From: Actimicrobium sp047621665
Lineage (GTDB): Bacteria; Pseudomonadota; Gammaproteobacteria; Burkholderiales; Burkholderiaceae_D
Assembly: GCA_047621665.1 (NCBI GenBank)
Contig: JBLHMB010000007.1
Span: forward strand, 1-64,000
Direction: 5' to 3'
DNA length: 64,000 nucleotides
This document shows, in pieces, positions 26,372 to 35,695 of this stretch (positions are counted from its first letter, which is position 1; each line of letters begins with the position of its first letter). The notes beneath the pieces were generated by a model. The model saw only the letters and a list, made by a program, of their open reading frames with translations, was not told where the DNA came from and ran no database searches. The position numbers and the translations under genes were made by a program.

Positions 26372-27997
26372 ATGTTAAAAAAAATCGATGCACGTCTTTT
26401 GCTTTGTGTCTTCGCTGCGGCTCTGGTGGCAGGGTTGTGGACCCGGACTATTCTGCAGTTGCATTCGACCAGGCAAGTCATCATCGAAAATACCCAACGC
26501 GACGTGCGCAGTCTGGCGCGCCTGTTCAACGAACATGCCAACCGGACCATCGAGTCGGCCGATCAGGCCGTCACCTATTTGCGCTTTCGCTACAACACGC
26601 TGGGTAAGGACCTCGACATTACCCGTGACCTCAAGGTTGGACTCAACCCGGACAAGATCTACAACCTGTTTTCGATCGTTGATGAACATGGCGACGTCGT
26701 GTTGTCGAGCCAGCCATTTAAATCAATGAATCTGTCCGATCGCGAGCACATCAAAGTGCATGCCGGCACCGGCGATGACACGCTGTTCATCAGTCGCCCG
26801 GTACTCGGCCGCGTCTCGAAAAAATGGTCGATCCAGATGACCCGCCGCATCAGTTATCCGGATGGCCGTTTCAAGGGCGTGGTGGTGGTATCGATGGACC
26901 CGCAATATTTTACGCAGCTGTATAACGACATCGATGTCGGCAAGTATGGCGTCATCACGCTGGTCGGTGCCGACGGCGTGGTCCGGGTGCGCCGGGTTGG
27001 CGGCCGGATTTTAATGGGCATGGATGTCTCGGGCAACCAGACCTTCAAGACGATGCAGGCCAGCCCTCATGGTGTCTTCACGTCAAACAGCGGGATTGAT
27101 GGCCGCGAGCGCATTCTGGCTTTCGAAAAACTGCAAAATTATCCGATGATGGTGGCAGTAGGCGTGGATATCGAAGAACGACTGGCACCGTATTACGTCG
27201 ACCGCAACCAGTCCTTGCTGATCGCCGGGTTGATCAGTGCGGTGATCCTGCTGTTCACGGCCAGCATCATCATCCTGGTCGGTCGTCTGATCGCCAGCCG
27301 GGAACGGGCTATTGCGGCCAGCCAGGCCAAATCGCGCTTCCTGTCCAACATGTCGCATGAGTTGCGCACGCCGCTCAATGGGATTCTCGGCTTTTCCCAG
27401 TTAATCGCCGAAGAACTGGGCAGCCAGTCGACCCATGGCGGCTTTGCCCGGATTATCCATGAAAGCGGCACCCGCCTGCTAACGCTGGTCGAGGCGACAC
27501 TGGAACTAAGCGCACTCGAGTCAGGGACAATCGCACTGGTACAGCAACCGGAGAACCTGGCCTTGCTGCTGCAGGATGCTATCGCGCGCCACCAGCCAAC
27601 AGCATCCGCCAAACAGGTCACACTCAACATTAGTATCGATCCGGCAACGCCGGCAACGCTACTCTGTGACAAACTGCGCTTGCTCCGGGTGCTCGATATT
27701 CTGCTCGACAATGCAGTACGGCATACCGGTGCCGGTGCCATCCATGTTAACGCCCGCCCGACGCCGGGCGCACTGGAATTGGCGGTCAGCGACAGCGGGA
27801 GCGGCGTTCCGGCGCATTTGCAGGAACAGATTTTCGAGCGGTTTTCACAAGCGGATGATTCACCGTCTCGCCGCAACGACGGTGCCGGCCTTGGCCTGCC
27901 GATTGCCCGGCACCTTGTGGAACTGATGGGCGGCACCCTAACTCTGGAATCTTTCACGGGACAAGGTGCGAAATTCTCAGTTACCATCCGGCAATAA
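26372..27997 (+). CDS. Membrane sensor histidine kinase with periplasmic Cache-like domain
   Basis: 541 residues from the ATG at 26372; an earlier start at 26315 would overlap the preceding gene by 40 bp and spoil the signal anchor. TM1 about 8-26, periplasmic two-lobed Cache-like region (about 30-275), TM2 about 282-307, then directly HisKA (His329 in SNMSHELRTPLNG) without HAMP, and HATPase with LDNAVRHTGAG, SDSGSGVP and GAGLGLPIARHLVELMGG. No receiver, so phosphate goes to a separate protein, most simply the HTH-receiver upstream. Ligand unknown. Confidence 0.9.
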   Translation: MLKKIDARLLLCVFAAALVAGLWTRTILQLHSTRQVIIENTQRDVRSLARLFNEHANRTIESADQAVTYLRFRYNTLGKDLDITRDLKVGLNPDKIYNLFSIVDEHGDVVLSSQPFKSMNLSDREHIKVHAGTGDDTLFISRPVLGRVSKKWSIQMTRRISYPDGRFKGVVVVSMDPQYFTQLYNDIDVGKYGVITLVGADGVVRVRRVGGRILMGMDVSGNQTFKTMQASPHGVFTSNSGIDGRERILAFEKLQNYPMMVAVGVDIEERLAPYYVDRNQSLLIAGLISAVILLFTASIIILVGRLIASRERAIAASQAKSRFLSNMSHELRTPLNGILGFSQLIAEELGSQSTHGGFARIIHESGTRLLTLVEATLELSALESGTIALVQQPENLALLLQDAIARHQPTASAKQVTLNISIDPATPATLLCDKLRLLRVLDILLDNAVRHTGAGAIHVNARPTPGALELAVSDSGSGVPAHLQEQIFERFSQADDSPSRRNDGAGLGLPIARHLVELMGGTLTLESFTGQGAKFSVTIRQ

Positions 27998-28035
27998 TAT
28001 TAAAAAGTAACTAAATCGCTACAAAAGGATTGCCG

Positions 28036-28431
28036 ATGCAAAACCACCGCTACTGCGCGATCGATCCGCACTTTTTACTGGAGAGCGCAGGAGACGATCT
28101 GGAACTGTTCAGAGAACTGTCGTCGATGTTCGTCCGGCTGGCCGGGCCAGTCCACGCACGACTTGAACTGGCCATCCGGGATGGCAACGATAAAGCGATC
28201 CATTTCGAAAGTCATTCGCTCAAAGGCAGCACCGCGCTGGTCGGTGCGGCAGAACTCAGCGCACTGCTCGACGGGATCGAACACCACGCACGCTGCGAAC
28301 GCAACGATCTGGTCTTGCCCTGCCTGCCGGAACTCAAACGACTGTTTGATCTGACCATTGAGGAAGTCCGCTTCAGCATTACGCATTTCGACGGACAACC
28401 GGACACCAATTCCGGAAAGGTCGTTCGTTGA
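28036..28431 (+). CDS. Histidine phosphotransfer (Hpt) protein
   Basis: 131 residues from the ATG at 28036, with AAAAGGA 7 bp upstream (a TTG at 28030 is too close to that site). Hpt domain with His60 in ESHSLKGSTALVGA. Free Hpt proteins shuttle phosphate between a hybrid kinase receiver and a terminal regulator. It sits between the simple kinase and the hybrid kinase and shares a TGATG overlap with the latter, so the relay hybrid kinase - Hpt - HTH-receiver is likely. Confidence 0.9.
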   Translation: MQNHRYCAIDPHFLLESAGDDLELFRELSSMFVRLAGPVHARLELAIRDGNDKAIHFESHSLKGSTALVGAAELSALLDGIEHHARCERNDLVLPCLPELKRLFDLTIEEVRFSITHFDGQPDTNSGKVVR

Positions 28432-30653
28432 TGGCACCCTCTTTGGTTCACCGCAAGCGTTCCGGAGCCAGGAGCGCGACCACCCTCATCGGCAGCCTGA
28501 TGATTGTCCTGCTGATCGCTGCGACCATCGCATCGAGCTGGATACTGCGTGACCGCGCCATCGAAGACTGGCGCCGGAACCTTGGCAACTTGTCGCTGGT
28601 ACTGGCCGAAAATACCGCACAGACAATGGCCTCGGCCTATATGGTGCTCGACAGTATCGGCGAAATGATCGAGAACGCCGAGACGACCGATCAGCCCGGC
28701 CTGATCAAAAATTTCCGCAACATGGCAACACACCAGATCATGCGCGACCGGATAAGTGGATTACCGCAAATCGACGTGGTCAGCATCGTCGCTGCAAACG
28801 GTGACGTGATCAACTTCACGCGGGCCTTTCCCGCACCGGCAATCAACCTCGCCGAGCGGGATTACTTTGTGCACCACCGCGACAACGTTGATCCGGCCGT
28901 TTTCCTTAGTGCACCAGTCAAAAACAAGGGCAATGGCAAATGGACGTTTTATATCAGCCGGCGCATCAACAGCAGCGATGGCCACTTCCTGGGCATGATA
29001 CTGGTGGGTATTTCTTCCGACTTTTTTGGCGATTTCTTCAAGAATGTCAGTTTGGGTGAGCAGGCCTCCGTGTCACTTTTCCGGCAGGATTACACATTAC
29101 TGGCGCGCTGGCCCAATGCCGACAAGCTAATGGCAACGAAAAGTCTGCTCGGTGCAACCCATGAGGTGTTGTCGACCGGAAAAACTCACGACGTCATCCT
29201 GACCGCATTGCCACGTCCGTTCGATGATCTGCGCAAGACGTCACGCATGGCGGCCGTACGCGTTATGCGCGGCTATCCATTGGCCGTTACCGTCACAATT
29301 ACTGAAGATTTATATCTGAGCGGCTGGCACAGCACGGTGCGGCTTCTGGGTGGCATCGGGCTGGCCAGTCTGCTGGCGCTGAGTACAGCATTCGTCCTGA
29401 TGGCACGCCTGCTGAAACGACGCGAACAGGACGCCGAGCAGTCACTCGCGCTGAAACAGGAGGCCGATGAAGCCAATGCCGCCAAATCCCGTTTCCTGGC
29501 AATGATGAGTCATGAGATCCGCACACCAATGAACGGCATACTCGGCATGTCGGAACTCCTGCTTGAAACCCGGCTCGATACCGGTCAGCGCTCGTACGCC
29601 AACAATGTCCACAACGGTGTGCACCATCTGATGAGAATCATCAACGAGATCCTCGATTTTTCGAAGGTCGAGGCGGGTCACATGGAAATCGATCTGACCG
29701 CGTTTAATCCGGTCCTGCTGATCAACGAGGTCATCGACCTGCACCGCGCCGATGCGAACGCAAAACAATTACAGATCAAGACGGAGATCGGCACAGCGGA
29801 TCTGTTGCTGGCCATCGCAGATGCCAGCAGGATCCGCCAGGTGCTGAGTAACCTGATCAACAACGCGATCAAGTTCACTCCGGCCGGGTCCGTCACGGTC
29901 AGCTTTCAGGCGCTGCCTGATCCCGTCGATCCGATGCTGATCCGGCTTGATTACAGTATCGCAGACAGCGGTATCGGTATCAGTGCTATGGCACAGCAGC
30001 GTCTGTTCGAACCGTTCGTCCAGGCCGACAATACGATAGGCCGGAAATATGGTGGTACAGGACTTGGTCTGGCCATTTGCAAGCGGCTGGTTGAACTGAT
30101 GCACGGCGAAATTACCTGCCGCAGCGAGATCGGCTCCGGTACCCGCTTTTCATTTCATGTTCCGGCCCGCGTTGCCGGGCAGCCGGCGGTGGTTGCGCCG
30201 GCGATCGTCGACGTCATCATCGCACCGGTACCAGCTTCGCCACAAGGCACCTCCGTGCAGGCGTTGCAGGTGCTAGTGGTCGAGGATACTGAAATGAACC
30301 GGCAACTGGTCCGCATCCTGCTCGGAAAACGCGGCTGCATCGTCGAAGAAGCTGTCAATGGCGAACGCGCAGTCGAGATGCTGGCGCGAAAGCAGTACGA
30401 CCTGATCCTGATGGATTGCATGATGCCGGTGATGGATGGCTACGAAGCGACGCGCATCCTGCGTGCACGCGAAGCCGGGTCCGGCGCGCGGCGCACACCG
30501 GTCATTGCTCTGACTGCGAGCGCCATCGATGGCGACCGCGAACGCTGCCTCAACGCCGGCATGGACGATTACCTCGCCAAACCTTTTTCAGCCGCGCAGC
30601 TAAGCGCCATCATCGAAAAATGGAGTACCTCACGCAAAGCGCCTCAACTGTAA
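28431..30653 (+). CDS. Membrane hybrid sensor histidine kinase
   Basis: 740 residues from the ATG at 28431 (GGAAAGG upstream). TM1 about 19-39, periplasmic Cache-type domain (about 45-295, ERDYFVHHRDN), TM2 about 304-326, HisKA with His361 in MMSHEIRTPMNG, HATPase with NNAIKFTPAG and GGTGLGLAICKRLVELM, and a C-terminal receiver (about 610-730) with VVEDTEMNRQL, LILMDCMMPVMDG and LAKPF. There is no Hpt of its own; the gene just upstream supplies one. It ends convergently, overlapping the maoC gene by 10 bp. Confidence 0.93.
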   Translation: MAPSLVHRKRSGARSATTLIGSLMIVLLIAATIASSWILRDRAIEDWRRNLGNLSLVLAENTAQTMASAYMVLDSIGEMIENAETTDQPGLIKNFRNMATHQIMRDRISGLPQIDVVSIVAANGDVINFTRAFPAPAINLAERDYFVHHRDNVDPAVFLSAPVKNKGNGKWTFYISRRINSSDGHFLGMILVGISSDFFGDFFKNVSLGEQASVSLFRQDYTLLARWPNADKLMATKSLLGATHEVLSTGKTHDVILTALPRPFDDLRKTSRMAAVRVMRGYPLAVTVTITEDLYLSGWHSTVRLLGGIGLASLLALSTAFVLMARLLKRREQDAEQSLALKQEADEANAAKSRFLAMMSHEIRTPMNGILGMSELLLETRLDTGQRSYANNVHNGVHHLMRIINEILDFSKVEAGHMEIDLTAFNPVLLINEVIDLHRADANAKQLQIKTEIGTADLLLAIADASRIRQVLSNLINNAIKFTPAGSVTVSFQALPDPVDPMLIRLDYSIADSGIGISAMAQQRLFEPFVQADNTIGRKYGGTGLGLAICKRLVELMHGEITCRSEIGSGTRFSFHVPARVAGQPAVVAPAIVDVIIAPVPASPQGTSVQALQVLVVEDTEMNRQLVRILLGKRGCIVEEAVNGERAVEMLARKQYDLILMDCMMPVMDGYEATRILRAREAGSGARRTPVIALTASAIDGDRERCLNAGMDDYLAKPFSAAQLSAIIEKWSTSRKAPQL

Positions 30654-31099
30654 CGACGGGAAATCAGCTCGGCCACGCAGACTGGCTTGTCGCTACCGCT
30701 GCGCTCGACGCTGATCTGCCAGGTTATCTGTGCGCCGTCCGGAATCTCGTCGATGGCGAGTAAATTGATGCGTCCGCGCAACCAGCTACCAACCGGTACC
30801 GGTGCCGGGAAGCGTACTTTGTTAAGGCCATAATTTACGGCCATCTTGACATCGCTCATCGTGACGGCACTTTCCATCATGGTCGGCAATAGCGCGAGCG
30901 TCAAAAAGCCGTGCGCGACGGTGCCGCCAAACGGCGATTCGGCATGACTGCGCTCGACATCGGTGTGTATCCATTGCTGGTCGCCGGTGACATCGGCAAA
31001 CTGCTGCACCTTTTCTTGCGGGATACCGATCCAGTCAGACACGGCAATTTCCTGACCAACCAGGGTCTTGAGTTCTGCAAGTGTGGCGATAGTGCGCAT
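30644..31099 (-). CDS. MaoC-type enoyl-CoA hydratase/dehydratase
   Basis: 151 residues, hot-dog fold. Signature FADVTGDQQWIHTDVERS (Asp and His of the hydratase 2 motif) and FGGTVAHGFLTLAL. Such enzymes hydrate 2-enoyl-CoA to (R)-3-hydroxyacyl-CoA. Last gene of the minus-strand acyl-CoA operon: two acyl-CoA dehydrogenases, then two MaoC proteins, so oxidation followed by hydration. The substrate cannot be told from sequence. Its end overlaps the hybrid kinase tail by 10 bp. Confidence 0.9.
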   Translation of the reverse strand: MRTIATLAELKTLVGQEIAVSDWIGIPQEKVQQFADVTGDQQWIHTDVERSHAESPFGGTVAHGFLTLALLPTMMESAVTMSDVKMAVNYGLNKVRFPAPVPVGSWLRGRINLLAIDEIPDGAQITWQISVERSGSDKPVCVAELISRRYS

Positions 31100-31120
31100 A
31101 ACATTTCTTTCAAAAAAATT

Positions 31121-31576
31121 TCAGGTGGGTCGACGCATGAACAAGCCACGTCCCTTGATGGTGGCGACCAGTTCGTCATGCTGGTTGTGTGCTTCCCAGA
31201 ACGAGTTGACAACGCCGCGATCGGGTTTGCTTTTAGAAGGCACGACGTCGAGTACGCTGCTGGTGACCCGGAGTACGTCGCCCGGACGTACCGGCTTAAG
31301 CCAGCGCACTTCATCGATGCCGGGTGAGCCCATGCTGGAGGAGTCGCGCAGATAGCCATCGACCACCAGCCGCATCATCATGCTGCAAGTGTGCCAGCCG
31401 CTGGCGATGACGCCGCCGAAGATGGATTTTTCGGCGGCGTCCGGATCGACATGGAATGGTTGCGGGTCGTAGCGGGTAGCGAAGTCATGGACTTCGGCGG
31501 CATCAACGGTGACGCTGCCGACTTCAAAACAGTGACCTGCGGTGAAGTCTTCAAAGCACCAGGTGGGGTGGGTCAT
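31121..31576 (-). CDS. MaoC family dehydratase-like protein
   Basis: 151 residues from the ATG at 31576 (AAAGG upstream); a GTG 45 bp earlier is in frame but without a ribosome binding site. Hot-dog fold: FATRYDPQPFHVDPDAAEKS, GGVIASGWHTCSMMMRL. In this protein Asp-Pro-Gln-Pro-Phe-His replaces the Asp-x-N/Q-x-x-H form of active hydratases but keeps Asp and His. It may pair with the neighbouring MaoC protein to form a two-chain hydratase, as in other heteromeric MaoC pairs (inference). The gap to the neighbour is 21 bp. Confidence 0.88.
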   Translation of the reverse strand: MTHPTWCFEDFTAGHCFEVGSVTVDAAEVHDFATRYDPQPFHVDPDAAEKSIFGGVIASGWHTCSMMMRLVVDGYLRDSSSMGSPGIDEVRWLKPVRPGDVLRVTSSVLDVVPSKSKPDRGVVNSFWEAHNQHDELVATIKGRGLFMRRPT

Positions 31577-31651
31577 GGGGGCCTTTACTTGGATGAATGG
31601 TACTTGCGGTGCAGTAACCACAGGGTATGCACCGCCTGGTTCGCCACTACC

Positions 31652-32791
31652 TCACGCCGCCTGCCGGAACCCCGGCTGTGCCACAAACCGTGCCAGATGA
31701 TGGTCGGTATCCCCCAGCGTCAGCTCGATGATGGTCAGGCGCTTAAAGTGATGCGCAGCCGGCAGTTCGTTGGTCACACCCATACCGCCGTGCAGTTGAA
31801 CAGCTTGCTGACCAACGTATTTCATGGCCTGGCCGATGCGTGCCTTGGCTGCCGAGACCATTCGGCGGCGTTCAACCGGATCCGCCGATGTCACTTTGAC
31901 CGCCGCCAGCGTTGCCATCGAACGGGCCTGTTCGAGATGCATGAACATGTCGGCCATGCGATGCTGCAAGGTCTGGAATTTACCGATAGGTACACCGAAC
32001 TGCTGACGGGTTTTCATATATTCCAGCGTAGCCTGATTCAGTGACTCCATCACGCCGACGGCTTCGGCACACAACAACGTGATACCGTAATCGCTTGCTG
32101 CATCGAGGATGTCCCAGCCCTCACCGGGAGCGCCGAGCAGCGCACTGGCTGGTAGTGCGACATCGGTAAACGTGATGTCGGCAGCGCGCTGGCAATCGAT
32201 GGTGCGGTAGTCGCGCAGCGCGACGCCGGGTGTGGTGGCAGGCAGCACGAACAAGGAGATCCCTGCCGTGTCGCGCCGGGTGCCACTGCTGCGTGCCGAG
32301 ACAATCAGCATACCTGCCTGTGCACCGTGGATCACCACCGTCTTGGTACCATTGAGAACAAAGCCGCCGTCTTGCGCGGTGGCCGTCGTGGCGATGTCGA
32401 ACAGATCGTAACGGGACTGCTTCTCGCCCAGCGCACACGCCAGTTTCAGGGCGCCACCGGCGACCTGTTCGAGCAGCTCGTCGTGCCCGCCGGCCAGTGC
32501 CAGAAATTGGGTCCCCAACATGGTCGACCAGTACGGTTCGATCACCAGTCCGCGACCGATTTCATGCATCACCACTTGCATGTCGATGGCGGATCCGTTG
32601 AAGCCGCCCTGCTCTTCTGCAACCGGCAAAGCGGTCACACCCAGTTCGGTCAGTGTGGTCCAGGCGATGTCGGAAGTGCCACTGTCAGACAGAACGATTT
32701 TCTTGCGCTGGTCGAACGTGTAGTCCTTGTCGACCCAACGGCGCAGGGCATCGGAGAATTGCTGCTGTTCTTGCGTAAAGGTAAAGTCCAT
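31652..32791 (-). CDS. Acyl-CoA dehydrogenase, PimD-like small subunit
   Basis: 379 residues, FAD-dependent acyl-CoA dehydrogenase fold: N-terminal helical domain with FTQEQQQFSDALRRWV, beta domain with GTKTVVIHGAQAG, C-terminal domain with QAVQLHGGMGVTNE. At the usual catalytic Glu position near the C-terminus the sequence reads ELTLGDTDHH, so the canonical Glu is absent. It resembles PimD of the pimeloyl-CoA dehydrogenase pair and follows the larger partner by 7 bp. A heteromeric enzyme on a dicarboxylyl- or branched-CoA is plausible, not proven. Confidence 0.88.
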   Translation of the reverse strand: MDFTFTQEQQQFSDALRRWVDKDYTFDQRKKIVLSDSGTSDIAWTTLTELGVTALPVAEEQGGFNGSAIDMQVVMHEIGRGLVIEPYWSTMLGTQFLALAGGHDELLEQVAGGALKLACALGEKQSRYDLFDIATTATAQDGGFVLNGTKTVVIHGAQAGMLIVSARSSGTRRDTAGISLFVLPATTPGVALRDYRTIDCQRAADITFTDVALPASALLGAPGEGWDILDAASDYGITLLCAEAVGVMESLNQATLEYMKTRQQFGVPIGKFQTLQHRMADMFMHLEQARSMATLAAVKVTSADPVERRRMVSAAKARIGQAMKYVGQQAVQLHGGMGVTNELPAAHHFKRLTIIELTLGDTDHHLARFVAQPGFRQAA

Positions 32792-32798
32792 GTCGTCC

Positions 32799-33995
32799 TC
32801 ACAGTCCCAGAATCATCTGGGTGATGATGTTTTTCTGAATTTCGTTTGACCCACCGTAGATCGAGGTCTTGCGGTAGTTAAAGTAATACGACGCCAGCGG
32901 TGCCGCATCGTCATCCCCGGCCAGGCTTCGCTCGCTGCTGCCTTCGAGGAAGTCGGTATCGAACGGCAAGCCGTACGGCCCGATGGCTTCGAGCATCAGT
33001 TCGGTCAGTGCCTGCTGGACTTCGGTGCCCTTGATCTTCAGCATCGAGGCTTCCGGGCCGGGTCCGCGCTTGGCATTGTCGAGCGAAATGACGCGCAACA
33101 CGGTGACTTCCAGCGCCATCAGTTCGATTTCCAGCGAGGCCACCTTGGCGGCAAACACGGCGTCGTCGAGCAGCGGCGCACCATTTTTTTGCTGGTCCAG
33201 TGCGACCCGCTTGAGGAATTCCAGTTCGCGCTTGGCGCGGCCAACCGCCGCGATGTTGGTGCGCTCGTGACCCAGCAAATACTTGGCATAGGTCCAGCCC
33301 TTGTTCTCTTCGCCAATCAGGTTTTGTACTGGCACCGAGACATTGTCGAAGAACACTTCATTGACTTCATGATCTTCATCAAGAGTGATGATAGGCCGCA
33401 CCGTGATGCCGGGGGACTTCATGTCGATCAGCAAAAATGAAATGCCTTCCTGTTTGCGTCCGCTGCTATCGGTGCGCACCAGACAGAAAATCATGTCGGC
33501 GTACTGACCCAGCGTGGTCCAGGTTTTCTGGCCATTGACGATGTAGTTATCACCGTCGCGCTCGGCACGGGTTTTCAGCGAGGCCAGGTCAGAGCCGGAA
33601 CCGGGCTCCGAATAACCCTGGCACCACCAGTCTTCGCAACTGAGAATACGCGGCAAGTAGTGAGCTTTTTGCGCGGCGTTGCCGAAGGCCATGATGACTG
33701 GCGCCACCATGTTCACACCAAACGGCAGTATCGGCGGGGTGCCGGCGTGGGCACATTCCTCCTCCCAGATATGGCGCTGGACCGGACTCCAGCCCGTACC
33801 GCCGAACTCGACCGGCCAACCGGTGCCGACCCAGCCCTGCTGCGCAACGATCTTGTGCCAGCGCACCAGATCGTCTTTCGACAGGCGCTTGTGATTGAGC
33901 ACCTTGTGCTGTAAATCGGCTGGCAGGCTCTGCTCCAGATAACTGCGGACCATCAGACGGAACGCTTCGTCGTCGGTGGTGTAAGTCAAGTCCAT
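32799..33995 (-). CDS. Acyl-CoA dehydrogenase, PimC-like large subunit
   Basis: 398 residues. Motifs: QGYSEPGSGSDLASL (FAD and substrate), GQKTWTTLGQYAD, and C-terminal KTSIYGGSNEIQKNIITQMILG. In the last the catalytic Glu of medium-chain enzymes (Y-E-G-T) is Gly, so a base must come from elsewhere, as in long-chain or heteromeric enzymes. First gene of the operon acd-acd-maoC-maoC. It resembles PimC and other dehydrogenases of heteromeric pairs. The start ATG at 33995 has GGAGGAG upstream on the minus strand. Confidence 0.9.
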   Translation of the reverse strand: MDLTYTTDDEAFRLMVRSYLEQSLPADLQHKVLNHKRLSKDDLVRWHKIVAQQGWVGTGWPVEFGGTGWSPVQRHIWEEECAHAGTPPILPFGVNMVAPVIMAFGNAAQKAHYLPRILSCEDWWCQGYSEPGSGSDLASLKTRAERDGDNYIVNGQKTWTTLGQYADMIFCLVRTDSSGRKQEGISFLLIDMKSPGITVRPIITLDEDHEVNEVFFDNVSVPVQNLIGEENKGWTYAKYLLGHERTNIAAVGRAKRELEFLKRVALDQQKNGAPLLDDAVFAAKVASLEIELMALEVTVLRVISLDNAKRGPGPEASMLKIKGTEVQQALTELMLEAIGPYGLPFDTDFLEGSSERSLAGDDDAAPLASYYFNYRKTSIYGGSNEIQKNIITQMILGL

Positions 33996-34151
33996 GCTGT
34001 CTCCTCCTGTTGTTTCGGGCGTGCGTCATGATGCACGGATTGCGAGAAGAATAGCACGACCGTTCAATAAAAATTTTCCAGCGGTGTGACATCGGTACGT
34101 CTTTCGTCAGCACCACTACAATAGGGCTCCCTTGTTGCGAGAGTCCTGTCG

Positions 34152-35672
34152 ATGCCCCCTCTGAAATCATCCCTGCGCGGTCTTGGCCGGTCCTTTGTTC
34201 TACCCTTTGTTCTGCTGATCGCCTGCCTTCAGGCACACGCTGCCGATCCGGTTTTGCAAGTCGGCTCGAAGCGTTTCACCGAGTCGTATGTGCTGGGCGA
34301 AATCATCACCCGCACCGCCGCAGTCGCCGGTCCGGCACGCCATCAGCAAGGGTTGGGCAATACCGCCATCGTCTTCAATGCGCTCAAGAACGGCAGCATC
34401 GACGTCTATCCCGAATACCTCGGTACCATCAACAGCGAAATCCTCAAGCACGACACGCCCTCCTCGCTGGAACAGATCCGCGCCGAACTGGCGCCGCTGG
34501 GCCTCGGCGTCGGCGTGCCGCTTGGCTTTAATAATACTTATGCACTGGCGATGCGTGGTACACCGGCCGGCGGCCCGGTGACGCTAACCGATCTGGCGGC
34601 GTTGCCGCAACTACGACCGGGTCTGTCGCATGAATTCCTCGGTCGGGTCGATGGCTGGCCCGGACTGGCGCAGCATTACCGCCTGCCGCAACAGCCGACC
34701 GGGCTGGACCACGGCATTGCCTATGAAGCGCTGATGGCGAAACAGGTCGATGTCATCGATATTTATTCGACCGATGCCAAGATCGGCAAACTGGGTTTGC
34801 GCGTGCTGGAGGATGACCGCCATTTTTTTCCGAGCTATGAAGCGGTGCTGCTGTACCGGCTCGATGCGCCGCAGCGCTTCCCGGCAGCCTGGTCGGCCAT
34901 CAGCACACTCGCAGGACGCATCGACAACCCGCACATGATTGCGATGAATGCGGCCGTCGAAATCGATGGCCAGTCGTTCGCCGCCGTGGCCACGCAATTT
35001 GTGACACCCTCGGCAGGGGCGCCGGCTGCACGTGACGGCTTTCTCGACAAGATGTTCGGGGAAAATTTCTGGCGGCTGACGCGCCAGCATGTGGTGCTGG
35101 TGGCGGTGGCCATCGTCTGCGCCAGCCTGATCGGCATTCCGCTCGGTGTCCTGGCCGCGTTCGTGCCACGCTTGCGGCAAGCGGTGATGGCGCTGGTTGG
35201 CGTGTTGCAGACAATCCCGGCGCTGGCCTTGCTGGCGATGCTCATTCCGCTGCTCGGTCGCATCGGCACGGTACCGGCACTGATTGCACTGTTTCTGTAC
35301 GCGCTGCTACCGATCGTGCGCAATACCTGTACCGGCGTGCTGCAAGTACCTGCCGGTTTGCGTATGGCGGCGCTGGCACTGGGCCTGTCGCGGCGCGACC
35401 GCTTGCTGCACATCGACTTGCCGCTGGCCTTGCCGGTAATCCTGGCCGGCCTGAAAACCGCTGCCGTGATGAGCGTCGGCACCGCCACCATCGCCGCCTT
35501 CATCGGTGCCGGCGGTTACGGCGAACGCATTGCCATCGGCCTGGCACTCAACGATAACGAGATGATGCTGGCCGGCGCAATCCCAGCGGCGGTGCTGGCG
35601 TTGTTGACGCAAGGGGTGTTTGATCTGATGGAGCGGGTGATGGTGCGCGGTGCGAGGATGACTGAAAAATAA
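34152..35672 (+). CDS. Osmoprotectant-type ABC transporter: binding protein fused to permease
   Basis: 506 residues. Signal peptide about 1-30 (LPFVLLIACLQAHA), an OpuAC-type binding domain (about 32-285: VGSKRFTESYVLGEI, GNTAIVFNALKNGSIDVYPEYLGT), then a permease domain (about 310-500) with several helices and the EAA-like stretch near ALALGLSRRDRLLHIDLPLALP. Substrates of the family are glycine betaine, choline and relatives. Binding domain first, permease second is the less usual order; the known fusions I can name have the permease first. No ATPase gene is adjacent, so it must borrow one. Confidence 0.88.
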   Translation: MPPLKSSLRGLGRSFVLPFVLLIACLQAHAADPVLQVGSKRFTESYVLGEIITRTAAVAGPARHQQGLGNTAIVFNALKNGSIDVYPEYLGTINSEILKHDTPSSLEQIRAELAPLGLGVGVPLGFNNTYALAMRGTPAGGPVTLTDLAALPQLRPGLSHEFLGRVDGWPGLAQHYRLPQQPTGLDHGIAYEALMAKQVDVIDIYSTDAKIGKLGLRVLEDDRHFFPSYEAVLLYRLDAPQRFPAAWSAISTLAGRIDNPHMIAMNAAVEIDGQSFAAVATQFVTPSAGAPAARDGFLDKMFGENFWRLTRQHVVLVAVAIVCASLIGIPLGVLAAFVPRLRQAVMALVGVLQTIPALALLAMLIPLLGRIGTVPALIALFLYALLPIVRNTCTGVLQVPAGLRMAALALGLSRRDRLLHIDLPLALPVILAGLKTAAVMSVGTATIAAFIGAGGYGERIAIGLALNDNEMMLAGAIPAAVLALLTQGVFDLMERVMVRGARMTEK

Positions 35673-35695
35673 GAATCAGGATGACAGGCAGCAGA

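Noticed and set aside
31391..32044. Plus-strand frame of 217 residues in the acyl-CoA operon
   Set aside because: Overlaps well-defined MaoC and acyl-CoA dehydrogenase genes on the minus strand and shows no domain.
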